Shown one piece after another: positions 38,868-50,164 of a stretch of 64,000 bases of DNA. This DNA comes from Segatella baroniae B14. Lineage in GTDB: Bacteria; Bacteroidota; Bacteroidia; Bacteroidales; Bacteroidaceae. Made by a program: the position numbers and the translations under genes. The notes below the pieces were generated by a model. The model was not told the DNA's origin and made no database searches. It saw nothing but the letters and a program-made list of their open reading frames with translations. Numbering within the stretch: the first letter of the stretch is position 1; every line of letters begins with the position of its first letter. Where the stretch lies: the NCBI RefSeq assembly GCF_022024235.1, contig NZ_CP091799.1, forward strand, positions 69,501 through 133,500, read 5' to 3'.

Positions 38868-40919
38868 ATGATGAACAAATTATTTGCATCGTTAGTTCTA
38901 ATAGGTGGCTTTTCTGTGAATAGTTTCGCACAAAAGCCGGGGACTCCTGCGTCTCAAATGGAGAAACTGGACAGGGGCGTTATTGCTACTTTATCGCAAC
39001 CTGGAAAGTACTTCTTGAGTTGGCGCTATTTAGCGAACGATGATAAAAATACTTCTTTCCGTGTCTTGCGAGATGGTAAAGTGGTTGCTGATCATCTTAC
39101 ACAGGCTACTAGTATGGAGATTGATGGAAAACCAGATAGTAAGTTTCAGGTGGTAACTTTGGTTAATGGGGTAGCGAAGGATATTTCTAAGGCAATTACT
39201 CCTTCTGCTTTGCCGTATATGACTTTGCGACTGAACTGTCCTCCGAATGGAGAAAGTTGGCGTTATACCCCTAATGATTGTTCGGTGGGTGATGTGGATG
39301 GCGATGGACAGTATGAACTGATTGTGAAATGGGATCCATCGAATAGTCATGATAATAGTCATCGAGGCTATACGGGTAATACTTATATCGACTGTTATAA
39401 GTTTGATGGTACACAGTTATGGCGTGTCGATTTAGGTAAGAATATCCGTTCGGGTGCGCATTACACCCAGTTTATGGTTTATGATTTCGATGGCGACGGT
39501 AAGGCTGAAATGATTTGTAAAACAGCTCCTGGTACCTTGGATGGAAAAGGGCACTATGTAAATCAGGCGGCTACAGATGTTAAGATAAAATCAGAGAACA
39601 ATCAGGTGGATTATCGCAATAATCAGGGCCTTATTATGAGTGGTCCCGAATATTTGACGGTGTTTGAAGGACAAACAGGCAAGGCTGTCCATACGATATA
39701 TTATAATCCGAATCGTGAGGGAACTTTCAATCAAGTAGGTCAGTATCCGGATAAATCGTTTTGGGGTGATGAGTATGCCAACCGCTCTGAACGTTATTTG
39801 GCAGCTGTGGCTTATTTAGATGGTCCAAATGCTCTGCCAAGTGCAGTGATGTGCAGAGGATATTATACCCGAAGTTATCTGTGGGCAGTAGATTATCAGA
39901 ATGGTAAGCTCAATACGAAATGGCTTCATGCTTCTGTGTCGAATACGGAGGTTGACCGCTATGATGCTCATTGGAATAAGACGGTTAAAACTTATCAGCA
40001 TAATACATTCAATGACATTCATGGGGCATTTACGGCTTATGGACAAGGAGCCCATAGCCTCAGTGTGGCTGATGTAGATGGTGACGGTTGTGACGAGATT
40101 ACCTATGGCTCGGCTGCTATCGATCACGATGGTAACTTACTTTATTCTACAGGATTAGGTCATGGCGATGCTCAACATTTAAGTGATTTTGATCCAGACC
40201 GTCCTGGTTTGGAATACTTTATGGTCCTCGAGAACGATCCCTATGGATTCAACTATCGTGATGCTCGTACTGGTGAGGTCTTGCTATATCATACAGCTAA
40301 AGACGACACGGGGCGTGGACTTATGGCTGATATTGACTCTACTCATCGTGGTGCAGAATATAGTTATATAGGTCAACCTTCAACTTTTGATATTAAGGGT
40401 AGTGTGATTTCAACAGTTAAGTGGCTTCCAAATGATCAGAATAGTCATGTCAGAAGACCACGAGGTAATGGCGAGCGTAACAGAGGTTTTAATATCTGGC
40501 GCAGTATGATGGGTATGAACTTCCGTATTTATTGGGATGGCGATGTTTATGATGAAATGCTCAATGGTAACTCGATTACAAAATGGAATGGAGGTAAAGA
40601 GGTGAAAGAACTCGGTGTGGGGGATAAAGCTCTTCGCGAATTAGGTAATCCACAATCTTGTAATGGTAGTAAGAGTACCCCATGCTTGCAAGCAGATCTC
40701 TTTGGCGACTGGCGTGAAGAAGTCATCTTACGAGACCGTGAAGATCCAAGTTTGCTCTATATCTATTCTACTCAAACCCCAACCCCTTATCGAGTGCCTT
40801 GCTTGATGCAAGATCATGTGTATCGCATGGGGGTGGCTTGGCAGAATGTGTCGTATAATCAGCCTCCACATTTAGGCTATTATCTGCCTGACTATATCGA
40901 GACCTTTCAGAGAAAATAA
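38868..40919 (+). CDS. PL11 rhamnogalacturonan lyase
   Basis: The 683-residue protein has a signal peptide (ending NSFAQ) and a single PL11 domain: MEKLDRGVIATLSQPGKYFLSWR, SVGDVDGDGQYELIVKWDPSN, MVYDFDGDGKAEMICKTAPG, HGDAQHLSDFDPDRPG and LFGDWREEVILRDRED. It cleaves the rhamnose-galacturonate backbone by beta-elimination. Unlike the PL11 at 33101 it has no repeats and ends directly at LPDYIETFQRK, so it is probably periplasmic or exported another way. A Met one codon later (38871) is an equal start. The esterase gene follows after 35 bases. Confidence 0.94.
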   Translation: MMNKLFASLVLIGGFSVNSFAQKPGTPASQMEKLDRGVIATLSQPGKYFLSWRYLANDDKNTSFRVLRDGKVVADHLTQATSMEIDGKPDSKFQVVTLVNGVAKDISKAITPSALPYMTLRLNCPPNGESWRYTPNDCSVGDVDGDGQYELIVKWDPSNSHDNSHRGYTGNTYIDCYKFDGTQLWRVDLGKNIRSGAHYTQFMVYDFDGDGKAEMICKTAPGTLDGKGHYVNQAATDVKIKSENNQVDYRNNQGLIMSGPEYLTVFEGQTGKAVHTIYYNPNREGTFNQVGQYPDKSFWGDEYANRSERYLAAVAYLDGPNALPSAVMCRGYYTRSYLWAVDYQNGKLNTKWLHASVSNTEVDRYDAHWNKTVKTYQHNTFNDIHGAFTAYGQGAHSLSVADVDGDGCDEITYGSAAIDHDGNLLYSTGLGHGDAQHLSDFDPDRPGLEYFMVLENDPYGFNYRDARTGEVLLYHTAKDDTGRGLMADIDSTHRGAEYSYIGQPSTFDIKGSVISTVKWLPNDQNSHVRRPRGNGERNRGFNIWRSMMGMNFRIYWDGDVYDEMLNGNSITKWNGGKEVKELGVGDKALRELGNPQSCNGSKSTPCLQADLFGDWREEVILRDREDPSLLYIYSTQTPTPYRVPCLMQDHVYRMGVAWQNVSYNQPPHLGYYLPDYIETFQRK

Positions 40920-40954
40920 TTATTAACTAAACGATATCTATAAATATTACACTC

Positions 40955-42394
40955 ATGAAGAGGAATTTATTTTTAGCTGTGGCTATGCTGTGGTTGTCAT
41001 CTACGATGATGGCACAGTCTACGGTTCGAAAATTTGAATGGAAAAATTCTACAGATGGACAGTCGGTTGTTTATGCTTATCTGCCAGATGCCAGCAAGGC
41101 TACAGGTAGAGCTATTGTAGACTGTCCGGGTGGTGGCTATTCTCATTTGGCTATGGACCACGAAGGTCATCAATGGGCTGAATATTTCAATAGTCAGGGT
41201 ATAGCTTATTTCGTACTGAAATACCGTATGCCAAATGGAGACCGTACTATTCCGTTGGGTGATGCTTATCACGCTATCCAAACGGTAAGAGATAGTGCCA
41301 GTGTATGGCATGTGAATCCGTATGATGTGGGTATTATGGGATTCTCGGCAGGTGGCCATTTGGCTTCTTCGGTGAGTACTCACGCAGACTGGAAAGTTCG
41401 CCCTAACTTCACGATCTTATTCTATCCTGTTGTCTCTATGAATGAGCGGGATACACATAAAGGTAGTGTTAATGGATTCCTGGGTGAAAAAAAAGCCGAT
41501 AAAGAGTTGGTAAAATCATTCAGTAATTTTAATTCTGTTAAACGCCACTTGACTCCTCCAGCCATTATCCTTCTTGCCAATGACGACCGGGTAGTGCCTC
41601 CTGTAACCAACGGTGTGGCTTATTATAGTGCTATGCGCAGAGCTGGTAATAACTGTTCACTTTATATTTATCCTAGTGGCGGTCACGGTTTTGGATTTCG
41701 TACGAACTATGCTTACCATGACCAAATGTTGACTGAGTTAACCAACTGGCTGAATGCACTCCCTTCACCAAAGGCAGATGCGGTACGTGTAGCTTGCATT
41801 GGTAACTCAATAACAGATGGTTTTGGTATTGATATGGCTGATAACTTAGGCTATCCTGCTGTGTTGCAGAAAAAATTAGGTAGTAATTATAACGTCAAGA
41901 ACTTTGGCGTTAGTGGGCGTACATTATTAAATAAAGGTGATTTGCCTTACCAGAAAGAAGAGGCTTGGCATGATGCCTTGGCTTTCGAGCCTAATATCGC
42001 TATAGTGAAATTAGGAACGAATGACGTAAAAGGGTATAATTGGGCTCATAAGAATGAGTTTCATGCAGATTATCAGCAATTGATTGATAGCCTGAAAGCT
42101 CTGCCAACTAATCCTCGTATTATCCTGGTTACACCAATTGGTACCAATGTGAAATGGGATATGAAGGAGGAAACATTCCAGGAAATTATCCCGATGATTC
42201 GTAAAATAGCCAAGAAAAATAAACTGGAGGTTATAGAAATGCGTGATCTCTTCAAGAATGAAGATGGTAAACAATTCCAGGCAGACGGTGTGCATCCTTC
42301 TATACAAGGAGCTACCCAGATGGCTACGATTATTAGTCAGACTCTTCTCAAAGATGCGTCTTCGGCTAAGAATTCAAAGAAAAAGAAAAAATAA
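40955..42394 (+). CDS. Double esterase: alpha/beta hydrolase fused to SGNH hydrolase
   Basis: The 479-residue protein has a signal peptide (cut near MMAQS). Residues about 25-270 form an alpha/beta-hydrolase acetylesterase with the oxyanion motif CPGGGYSHL, nucleophile elbow GFSAGG (Ser131), the Asp in LLANDDRVVPP and His in SGGHGFGF. Residues about 275-465 form an SGNH/GDSL esterase with GNSITDGFG (Ser), VKLGTNDVKG and DGVHPSIQGA (Asp/His). Both catalytic sets look complete. The tail is a short lysine-rich stretch. It probably removes two kinds of ester from pectin (for example acetyl on rhamnogalacturonan) in the periplasm. It follows PL11 in the same unit and ends at a terminator. Confidence 0.9.
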   Translation: MKRNLFLAVAMLWLSSTMMAQSTVRKFEWKNSTDGQSVVYAYLPDASKATGRAIVDCPGGGYSHLAMDHEGHQWAEYFNSQGIAYFVLKYRMPNGDRTIPLGDAYHAIQTVRDSASVWHVNPYDVGIMGFSAGGHLASSVSTHADWKVRPNFTILFYPVVSMNERDTHKGSVNGFLGEKKADKELVKSFSNFNSVKRHLTPPAIILLANDDRVVPPVTNGVAYYSAMRRAGNNCSLYIYPSGGHGFGFRTNYAYHDQMLTELTNWLNALPSPKADAVRVACIGNSITDGFGIDMADNLGYPAVLQKKLGSNYNVKNFGVSGRTLLNKGDLPYQKEEAWHDALAFEPNIAIVKLGTNDVKGYNWAHKNEFHADYQQLIDSLKALPTNPRIILVTPIGTNVKWDMKEETFQEIIPMIRKIAKKNKLEVIEMRDLFKNEDGKQFQADGVHPSIQGATQMATIISQTLLKDASSAKNSKKKKK

Positions 42395-42437
42395 TTAAAA
42401 TAATATGAGATGAAGTGTGGTACTTTCACACGGATAT

Positions 42438-42472
42438 AACTGCTGGTGCATGAAGCATCAGCAGTTTTTTTT
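42438..42472 (+). terminator. Terminator after the double esterase gene
   Basis: AACTGCTGGTGC (42438-42449) pairs with GCATCAGCAGTT (42455-42466) with one G-T pair, and a run of T follows. Confidence 0.9.
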
Positions 42473-42583
42473 GTGCCTTGTGCGTAGTGTCACATTTTAA
42501 GAAAAGTTATTAAAAAAAGCCCTTCTTAATATATAAAAACCTTAAAATAAAAAGGGTCTTATTTCATCGCGAATTATTTTTTT

Positions 42584-42591
42584 TACTTTTG
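42584..42591 (+). promoter_or_regulatory. -7 box (TACTTTTG) for the third susC/susD pair
   Basis: TACTTTTG is identical to the -7 box of the first susC unit (20810-20817) and is followed by a similarly long leader (about 130 bases). No -33 TTTG is present, which suggests control by an activator. Confidence 0.55.
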
Positions 42592-42727
42592 AAGCATCAA
42601 CTAAACTAGACAAAACAATCTAATTGAAGCGAACAAATACCTAAAGCAAATCAGTCTTGCCTTCTTCTACAAGACTTTCCTTTTTGTATCATGTTCCACA
42701 TTTATTAATAACTAATATAACGCTAAT

Positions 42728-45700
42728 ATGTACCTAAAAATGAAAGAAGCCTCTATGGCTTTATGTTTAGGCCTGACTTGTATGCCGGCTTTGGCACAGC
42801 AAAGACAAGTTACGGGTACCGTGAAAGATGTTAACGGTGAACCAATGATTGGTGTGACAATTATGATTAACGGTCGGTCTGCAGCTGTAACTGATCTTGA
42901 TGGTAATTACACGATTTCTAATGTTAACCCCAATTCTAAGTTAACAGTAAGCTATGTCGGTTATCAAGAGCAGGTCGTAACGATTGGTAATCGTACCACG
43001 ATTAACCTTACCATGAAGGAGGATAACCAAAATCTGGATGAGGTGGTCGTTATCGGTTATGGTACGATGAAAAAGAAAGACCTGACGGGTTCTGTAGCTA
43101 GTGTCAACACGAAAGACATTAATCAGGTGGCTAGTGCAAATGCCCTTCAAGCCATGCAAGCAAAGGTGCCGGGTGTAGATCTTCAGCAGAGTGACGGACA
43201 GGCTGGTTCGGGTGTCAGTATGACGCTTCGTGGTAATCGTTCTCTATTGGCTTCTAATAATCCTTTGATCTTGGTGGATGGAGTAGAATATGGTTCTACT
43301 CTGGATATTCCTGCCAGCGATATTGAGTCGATGGATATCTTGAAGGATGCAGCATCTACAGCAATCTATGGTACTAAGGGTGCTAATGGTGTCATCATTA
43401 TTACTACCAAGCGTGGTAAGGCTGGTCGTACATCGGTTAGTTTCAATGGTTATCTTTCTTTTAATAGTGCTACGGGTGTTACCAAGTCCATGTATGGTGA
43501 CAAGGAAGTACAACGTATGATAGATGCCAAAGATTATAAGAATATGCTTTCTTCTGGTGACTGGAGTTCAGCGTCAAAGACAACGACTGCAGAGGATGTG
43601 TTGGGTGAATATCTGGATGATGGTACTTCTACTCTTTCTATCTATAATGACAAATCGTATACCGATTGGCTGGATATGATCCTGACGAATAGTGTATCTC
43701 AAAATTATGAAGTATCTATACAGGGTGGTAGTGAGAAAACGAATTTCAATGTCTCGCTGTCTGATATGATTGATCAGGGTCTGATGGATGGTGATCAATA
43801 TAACCGATATACAGGTAGAGCTAATATCGATCATCGTATTAACAAACTGGTTAAAGTGGGTGCAAGCTTGTCGTATGTATATAAGGATAATGACAAGCGA
43901 AATAGTGGTGTGTTCGGTCAGGCTCAGAAGATGACTTCTATTACCCATGCTTATCTCAGTGATGGTTCTATCAATGCAACTCCTAACCCATGGTATATAG
44001 CGCATTGTTCGCCTTTGATGGACGAAAATGGCAACTATCAGCGTAATGTAGAGACTACACGTTTCTTTGGTAGTGCTTATGCAGAACTTACTCCATTTAA
44101 GGGCTTCAATTTTAGGTCTCAGTTTACATTAGATCGTAACAATTCGAGAGATGGGTTGTATCAGGATTACGAGAGTCAGGGCCGTTACCAGAGTTCTAAG
44201 ACAACGTATATCAGTAATGCATCTTCTATTTCTACCAAATATGTATGGCAGAATACGGCTAATTATAATTTTACCCTTAATAAGGTACATGATTTCAACT
44301 TCTTACTGGGTCATGAAATGACACAGACGGTAAAAGAAACCAGTAGTATCTCTGGAGAGGCAGGACAAGAACATTACTATACAAGTTCGTTTTATGATGT
44401 TTCAAAGATTACCAGTCCTACAGCGACAAGTTCTTATGTCAAGAGCAATATGGTATCTTTCTTTGGACGTGTCAACTATTCTTATGACTCTAAATATCTT
44501 TTCCAGGCTTCTATCCGTGCTGATGGTTCTTCTGTTCTTGCAGATGGACATAAGTGGGGCTATTTCCCTTCTTTCAGTGCGGGCTGGCGTATAAGCGAAG
44601 AGAATTTTATGCGAAATACCAAGTCGTGGTTGGATAACTTAAAGGTTCGTGCTTCGTGGGGTTTGTCGGGTAACTCTGCCATCAGTGCTTATCAGACTTT
44701 AGCTACGATTTCGTCTATTCTGCCGAACTCTACAGACCAGGCGCCAATGACTATGGCCAATGAAGATCTTACATGGGAGAAGACTGCTTCTCTTGATTTC
44801 GGTTTGGACTGGTCGGTATTAGGTAGCAGACTGTATGGTAGCTTTGATTATTATAAAACGCATACGTACGATTTGCTGTATTATAAGACGGCACCTGCCT
44901 CTTCTGTATATACCAGTCAGTTGGATAATGTGGGCGAAACCAGTGGCCATGGTTTCGAAATTTCCCTGGGAGCAGTACCTGTGCAGAACAAAAATTTCAG
45001 ATGGGATGTCAGTGCCTCTGCCACTTTCTCACGTGATTATGTAGATGAACTGTCTGATGGTATTACACAATATGTATCTGACAATTATAACATACTGAAA
45101 GTAGGTTCGCCAGTTTCGGCTTATTATACCTATCAAGTAGAAAATTGTTGGGGAGTAGGAGAGTTTGACCAGTATGTAGAAGAAAACTATACCAGCAAGG
45201 GACTAACCTTTACAAAGCCATACGATGATTATGGAGATCCTGGTACACCAAAAGTAGTAGACCAAAATAATGATGGCGTAATCAATGATGATGATAAAAT
45301 AGTTTATAATCGTTCGCCAAAAGCCATCTTGGGCTTGAATACCTCTTTGACCTATAAGGACTTTAATTTGAGTATTTCTACCATGGCCCGTCTTGGAGGC
45401 TATATGTATTACAGTGCCTATACTCTCTATACCTATGATGGTTCTAACTGGGGAGATTTGGATTATTGGACACCTGATAACACAGATACCACCATACCAT
45501 CTCCAGGTGCATCAGGACAATCATCAACGGCCTTTAAGAACGCTATCGCCATGCAAAAGGCTGATTATTTTAAAATTAAAGACATTACACTGTCTTACAA
45601 TCTGCCTAAACCTTTGCTGAAAAAGGTCCTTGCTAGCAATGCCCGTGTATATTGTTCTCTGAAAAACTTCTTTACATTCAGCCGTTTTGGTGACTATGAT

Positions 45701-45772
45701 CCAGAACGTGGCGGTGCTGTAACATTCCCTCTGCAGAAACAGGTGGTAGTAGGTCTTAATGTAACATTCTAA
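42728..45772 (+). CDS. susC: SusC-family TonB-dependent transporter
   Basis: The 1,014-residue protein has a signal peptide (cut near ALAQQ), a carboxypeptidase-like domain (VTGTVKDVNGEPMIGVTIM, AVTDLDGNYTISNVNPNSKL), the TonB-box-like EVVVIGYGTMKKKDLTGSV, plug (LRGNRSLLASNNPLILVDGV, MDILKDAASTAIYGTKGANG) and a barrel ending VVVGLNVTF. It should import oligosaccharides together with the SusD encoded 17 bases downstream. The MK at codon 5 is a possible later start. This is the intact counterpart of the interrupted susC at 20963. Confidence 0.95.
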   Translation: MYLKMKEASMALCLGLTCMPALAQQRQVTGTVKDVNGEPMIGVTIMINGRSAAVTDLDGNYTISNVNPNSKLTVSYVGYQEQVVTIGNRTTINLTMKEDNQNLDEVVVIGYGTMKKKDLTGSVASVNTKDINQVASANALQAMQAKVPGVDLQQSDGQAGSGVSMTLRGNRSLLASNNPLILVDGVEYGSTLDIPASDIESMDILKDAASTAIYGTKGANGVIIITTKRGKAGRTSVSFNGYLSFNSATGVTKSMYGDKEVQRMIDAKDYKNMLSSGDWSSASKTTTAEDVLGEYLDDGTSTLSIYNDKSYTDWLDMILTNSVSQNYEVSIQGGSEKTNFNVSLSDMIDQGLMDGDQYNRYTGRANIDHRINKLVKVGASLSYVYKDNDKRNSGVFGQAQKMTSITHAYLSDGSINATPNPWYIAHCSPLMDENGNYQRNVETTRFFGSAYAELTPFKGFNFRSQFTLDRNNSRDGLYQDYESQGRYQSSKTTYISNASSISTKYVWQNTANYNFTLNKVHDFNFLLGHEMTQTVKETSSISGEAGQEHYYTSSFYDVSKITSPTATSSYVKSNMVSFFGRVNYSYDSKYLFQASIRADGSSVLADGHKWGYFPSFSAGWRISEENFMRNTKSWLDNLKVRASWGLSGNSAISAYQTLATISSILPNSTDQAPMTMANEDLTWEKTASLDFGLDWSVLGSRLYGSFDYYKTHTYDLLYYKTAPASSVYTSQLDNVGETSGHGFEISLGAVPVQNKNFRWDVSASATFSRDYVDELSDGITQYVSDNYNILKVGSPVSAYYTYQVENCWGVGEFDQYVEENYTSKGLTFTKPYDDYGDPGTPKVVDQNNDGVINDDDKIVYNRSPKAILGLNTSLTYKDFNLSISTMARLGGYMYYSAYTLYTYDGSNWGDLDYWTPDNTDTTIPSPGASGQSSTAFKNAIAMQKADYFKIKDITLSYNLPKPLLKKVLASNARVYCSLKNFFTFSRFGDYDPERGGAVTFPLQKQVVVGLNVTF

Positions 45773-45789
45773 CTCTAAACAATCTTAGC

Positions 45790-47949
45790 ATGAAAACAAT
45801 ATATGGTTTATTTCTCGCTGTCTCAGTTCTCGGAGTAACGGCGACCTCTTGTTCTGACTATTTGACTGAGGATAATAAAACGGGAACAACTGCAGATTTG
45901 GCCTATAATACGGCTTCAGGTATCGATGGCCTGGTATCTTCAGCATATGCGTATGCTCGTGGTTGGTGGGGCAAAGAACCTTCTCTCGGTTTGGCAGAGA
46001 TGGGGTCTGATTTGTTTTATTATGGCTATGATAATAAACAGAAATCGCTCTGCAGCTATGACCTTTCTGCTGAAAGTTATGGATTTTCTTCTACTTCGGG
46101 TACCAATGCTGTTAATAATAATCCTTGTCTGGATCAGTACTGGGAGTTGTTTTACGCAGGAATAGATGTTTGTAACAATACTTTGAAATATGTGGACGAA
46201 AGTTCGGCTATTGATGATACGCAGAAAGCCGCTTATGAAGCAGATGCTTATTTCTTGAGAGCGCTATATTACTCACAGATGGTGGCTTTGTGGGGCCCTA
46301 TTCCTTATAATTCAGAACCAATAACGACGGTGAGTACAACTCCTGTACGTCAACCAGAAAATGTGGTCTATGGTCATATTTTAGATGATTTGAAATTGGC
46401 TATGGAAAAATATAAGAGTGCGGGTATCATGTCTCAGTCGAATGCAACGGGTACCGGTCGTGCTTATTACTATTCTGCCGAGGCTCTATATGCTCGTGTC
46501 GCTCTGTATGCAGCATCTTGGTTAGGGGCTAATAGTGTAGACGGTTATGGTAATCTGTATACTGAAGCCTTGAATGCTGCTAAGGACGTTATTAGTAGTT
46601 CGGGTGCTAGTTTATACACACGCTATTCTGATACGTGGAATTTGAACAACGAGGAAAATAATTCAGAGTCGTTGTTCCGCGTACATTATGGCAATACGCT
46701 CAGTTCTGGTTATGATAACTGTGTTCCTTATCGCTTTAGTACGGATGAAGATGGAGATCATGAAGAGTATAACTCGTTGTTAACTCGCCGTGGCTATAGT
46801 AAGAATGGTGGTAGTGCGATGAACTTAATGTTTGTCAGCATGTGGAATAATGGTGCCAGTGATTTGGGCGGTAGTGGCCAGAATAAAAATCAGGTATTTG
46901 TACGTGTAACCGATGCAACCAGTAGTAGTCGTAATGACTATATCGTGAGTGCTACAACAGGTGAAAAAGTTACAGTGGGTCCTTATTATTCTCCTTACGG
47001 CCGTGGCTTTACTCGTTATCTGCCATCGTTGTACTTGTGGCAGCTCTTGGATGAGGTAAAGGAAACCGATCAGCGTTATCAGGGTACTATGCTTACCAGT
47101 TATCGTATTCCTAAGGATTTGGCTGGTAATGCTACTAACTATCCAAATATGGCAGATCAAGACTTTGCAGATTATGATTCTGTTTACAATGCCGATGGAA
47201 ATTATTTCAATGGTGGTGGAGCTGCTATCGTATATAGTCTGCTCGATGGTGACTCTCAAGAAGGACAGGCTGCACAAGCTGAGGCTAAGAATAAATATCG
47301 TATCCAGTTTGCCAGTGGTGGTGATATTCCTGTTTATACTTCTAACGATCCTGCAACAGCTCTTCCTACGAAGTCGGCTAAGAAAACCTCAGATGTATAT
47401 GGAGACAGTCGCTACAATTCATATAAAATAGGCGGCTGGTGTTCTTATCCTGGTATTCGAAAATTCCTGGATGACCAATATGATACGGACTATCCTACAT
47501 ACGACTGTTCTTATCGTGATATCATGGTACTTCGTCTGGCAGAAATGTATCTTATCGAGGCTGAAGCAGAGATGCAAACCGGTGACAATAGTTCTGCACT
47601 TGCTACCATTAATGCGCTTCGTACCGTTCGTGCTATTTCGGGTAAGGACAATAAGATATCAGGTACTGTAACGATAGAAACCATTTTGAAAGAACGTGCC
47701 CTCGAACTCTGTGGCGAATATCAGAGATGGTTTGATCTGAAACGTACTCATACTTTGCTCGACCACGTGAAGAAATATAATGCGCAAGGATCTGGTAATA
47801 TAGCCTTGAAGCACTATTATCGTCCTATTCCAAGCTATGAATTAGAATCGGATACTAATTTGAGCAGTGAGACCTATAGTCAAGATGCAGATGGAGTAAT
47901 TCAGTATAGTACGGCTTCTGCTAATATGTGGCAGAATCCAGGTTATTAA
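45790..47949 (+). CDS. susD: SusD/RagB-family surface lipoprotein
   Basis: The 719-residue lipoprotein has lipobox ATSC (Cys around residue 21) in MKTIYGLFLAVSVLGV.... SusD traits are AYEADAYFLRALYYSQMVALWGPIP, YSAEALYARVALYAASWL, RLAEMYLIEAEAEMQTGD and ILKERALELCGEYQRWFDLKRTH. It is long for the family because of an insert around residues 300-480 rich in Asp, Ser and Gly. It closes the pectin locus and is followed by a palindromic terminator. Confidence 0.94.
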   Translation: MKTIYGLFLAVSVLGVTATSCSDYLTEDNKTGTTADLAYNTASGIDGLVSSAYAYARGWWGKEPSLGLAEMGSDLFYYGYDNKQKSLCSYDLSAESYGFSSTSGTNAVNNNPCLDQYWELFYAGIDVCNNTLKYVDESSAIDDTQKAAYEADAYFLRALYYSQMVALWGPIPYNSEPITTVSTTPVRQPENVVYGHILDDLKLAMEKYKSAGIMSQSNATGTGRAYYYSAEALYARVALYAASWLGANSVDGYGNLYTEALNAAKDVISSSGASLYTRYSDTWNLNNEENNSESLFRVHYGNTLSSGYDNCVPYRFSTDEDGDHEEYNSLLTRRGYSKNGGSAMNLMFVSMWNNGASDLGGSGQNKNQVFVRVTDATSSSRNDYIVSATTGEKVTVGPYYSPYGRGFTRYLPSLYLWQLLDEVKETDQRYQGTMLTSYRIPKDLAGNATNYPNMADQDFADYDSVYNADGNYFNGGGAAIVYSLLDGDSQEGQAAQAEAKNKYRIQFASGGDIPVYTSNDPATALPTKSAKKTSDVYGDSRYNSYKIGGWCSYPGIRKFLDDQYDTDYPTYDCSYRDIMVLRLAEMYLIEAEAEMQTGDNSSALATINALRTVRAISGKDNKISGTVTIETILKERALELCGEYQRWFDLKRTHTLLDHVKKYNAQGSGNIALKHYYRPIPSYELESDTNLSSETYSQDADGVIQYSTASANMWQNPGY

Positions 47950-47976
47950 GCTGTCGTGTGACAAAATTGTCAGTAT

Positions 47977-48008
47977 AGCGTGTGACAAATTTGTCACACG
48001 CTTTTTTT
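47977..48008 (+). terminator. Palindromic terminator after the last susD
   Basis: Bases 47977-48002 are a perfect 26-base palindrome with centre TGTGACAAATTTGTCACA, followed by seven T. A partial copy (GTGTGACAAAATTGTC) lies just upstream at 47957-47971. Confidence 0.85.
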
Positions 48009-48034
48009 GGCACACTTTATGTATAATAATGGTC

Positions 48035-48060
48035 GAGCGCTAAATGATAGATTAGCACCC
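48035..48060 (+). promoter_or_regulatory. CIRCE-like half sites in everted order before groES
   Basis: GAGCGCTAA and TTAGCACCC are separated by 8 bases. Each resembles one half of the heat-shock element CIRCE (TTAGCACTC-N9-GAGTGCTAA), but the order is reversed, so it is not a classic CIRCE. No TAnnTTTG box was seen before groES; TATAAT-like TATAATAA lies at about 48022. Confidence 0.35.
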
Positions 48061-48094
48061 AGGTATTAAAATAACAAATAAAAAATATAAAATC

Positions 48095-48367
48095 ATGAAC
48101 ATTAAACCATTAGCAGACAGAGTGCTGGTACTTCCTGCACCAGCTGAAGAAAAAGTAGGTGGAATCATTATCCCTGATACAGCTAAAGAAAAACCACAGC
48201 GTGGTAAAGTTGTCGCTGTAGGTCAGGGTACAAAGGACGAACAGATGATCCTGAAAGAAGGCGATGTTGTTCTTTATGGTAAGTATGCTGGTACAGAGCT
48301 TGAGGCAAATGGTGAGAAATACCTCATGATGCGTCAGAGCGATGTTTTAGCTATCGTAGAAGACTAA
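48095..48367 (+). CDS. groS: Co-chaperonin GroES
   Basis: The 90-residue protein is a full-length Gro[20 protein letters not shown], then [22 protein letters not shown] (mobile loop) and [17 protein letters not shown]. It caps the GroEL ring during protein folding in the cytoplasm. It is followed by groEL after 34 bases, forming the usual operon. Confidence 0.98.
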   Translation: MNIKPLADRVLVLPAPAEEKVGGIIIPDTAKEKPQRGKVVAVGQGTKDEQMILKEGDVVLYGKYAGTELEANGEKYLMMRQSDVLAIVED

Positions 48368-48386
48368 TTATTTGTATAATCATTAA

Positions 48387-50024
<1,638 letters not shown>

Positions 50025-50056
50025 GCCTATAATTGTAAACCATAGATAACAAAAAT

Positions 50057-50089
50057 AGGGATGGGTCTTAAAGATCTGTCCCTTTTTTA
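50057..50089 (+). terminator. groESL terminator
   Basis: AGGGATGGGTCT (50057-50068) pairs with AGATCTGTCCCT (50072-50083) with three G-T pairs and a 3-base loop, followed by six T. Confidence 0.85.
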
Positions 50090-50108
50090 TTATTTTTATA
50101 ATAGGCAG

Positions 50109-50130
50109 AACATTTTTTTGCAAAAATGTT
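50109..50130. promoter_or_regulatory. Inverted repeat overlapping the -33 element of the ncRNA promoter
   Basis: AACATTTTT and AAAAATGTT form a 9-bp inverted repeat around a 4-base loop. Its right arm runs into the TTTG (50130-50133) of the promoter that follows, so it could be an operator. Confidence 0.4.
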
Positions 50131-50160
50131 TTGTGGTTATTTTTAAAACATTTATCTTTG
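50130..50160 (+). promoter_or_regulatory. Full consensus promoter (TTTG-N19-TATCTTTG)
   Basis: TTTG at 50130-50133 and TATCTTTG at 50153-50160 are separated by exactly 19 bases, a textbook Bacteroidetes promoter. There is no gene start in the following 125 bases before a terminator, so it drives the candidate ncRNA below. Confidence 0.75.
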
Positions 50161-50164
50161 CAGT

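Larger units (their letters stand above)
42395..42727 (+). other. 333-base intergenic region with terminator and long susC leader
   Basis: The region holds the terminator of the esterase gene, an AT-rich stretch, a -7 box at 42584-42591 and a leader of about 130 bases rich in A and C before susC. No gene was seen in it. The leader begins like those of other susC genes in being long and having no ribosome binding site. Confidence 0.6.

Noticed and set aside
47977-48002. A CRP binding site (TGTGA-N6-TCACA)
   Set aside because: The spacer is 8 bases, not 6, and the palindrome is followed by a T run, which fits a terminator better.
48007-48024. A sigma-54 promoter before groES (TGGCAC...)
   Set aside because: The -12 element is not a match (GT instead of GC), and the sequence overlaps the T run of the upstream terminator.
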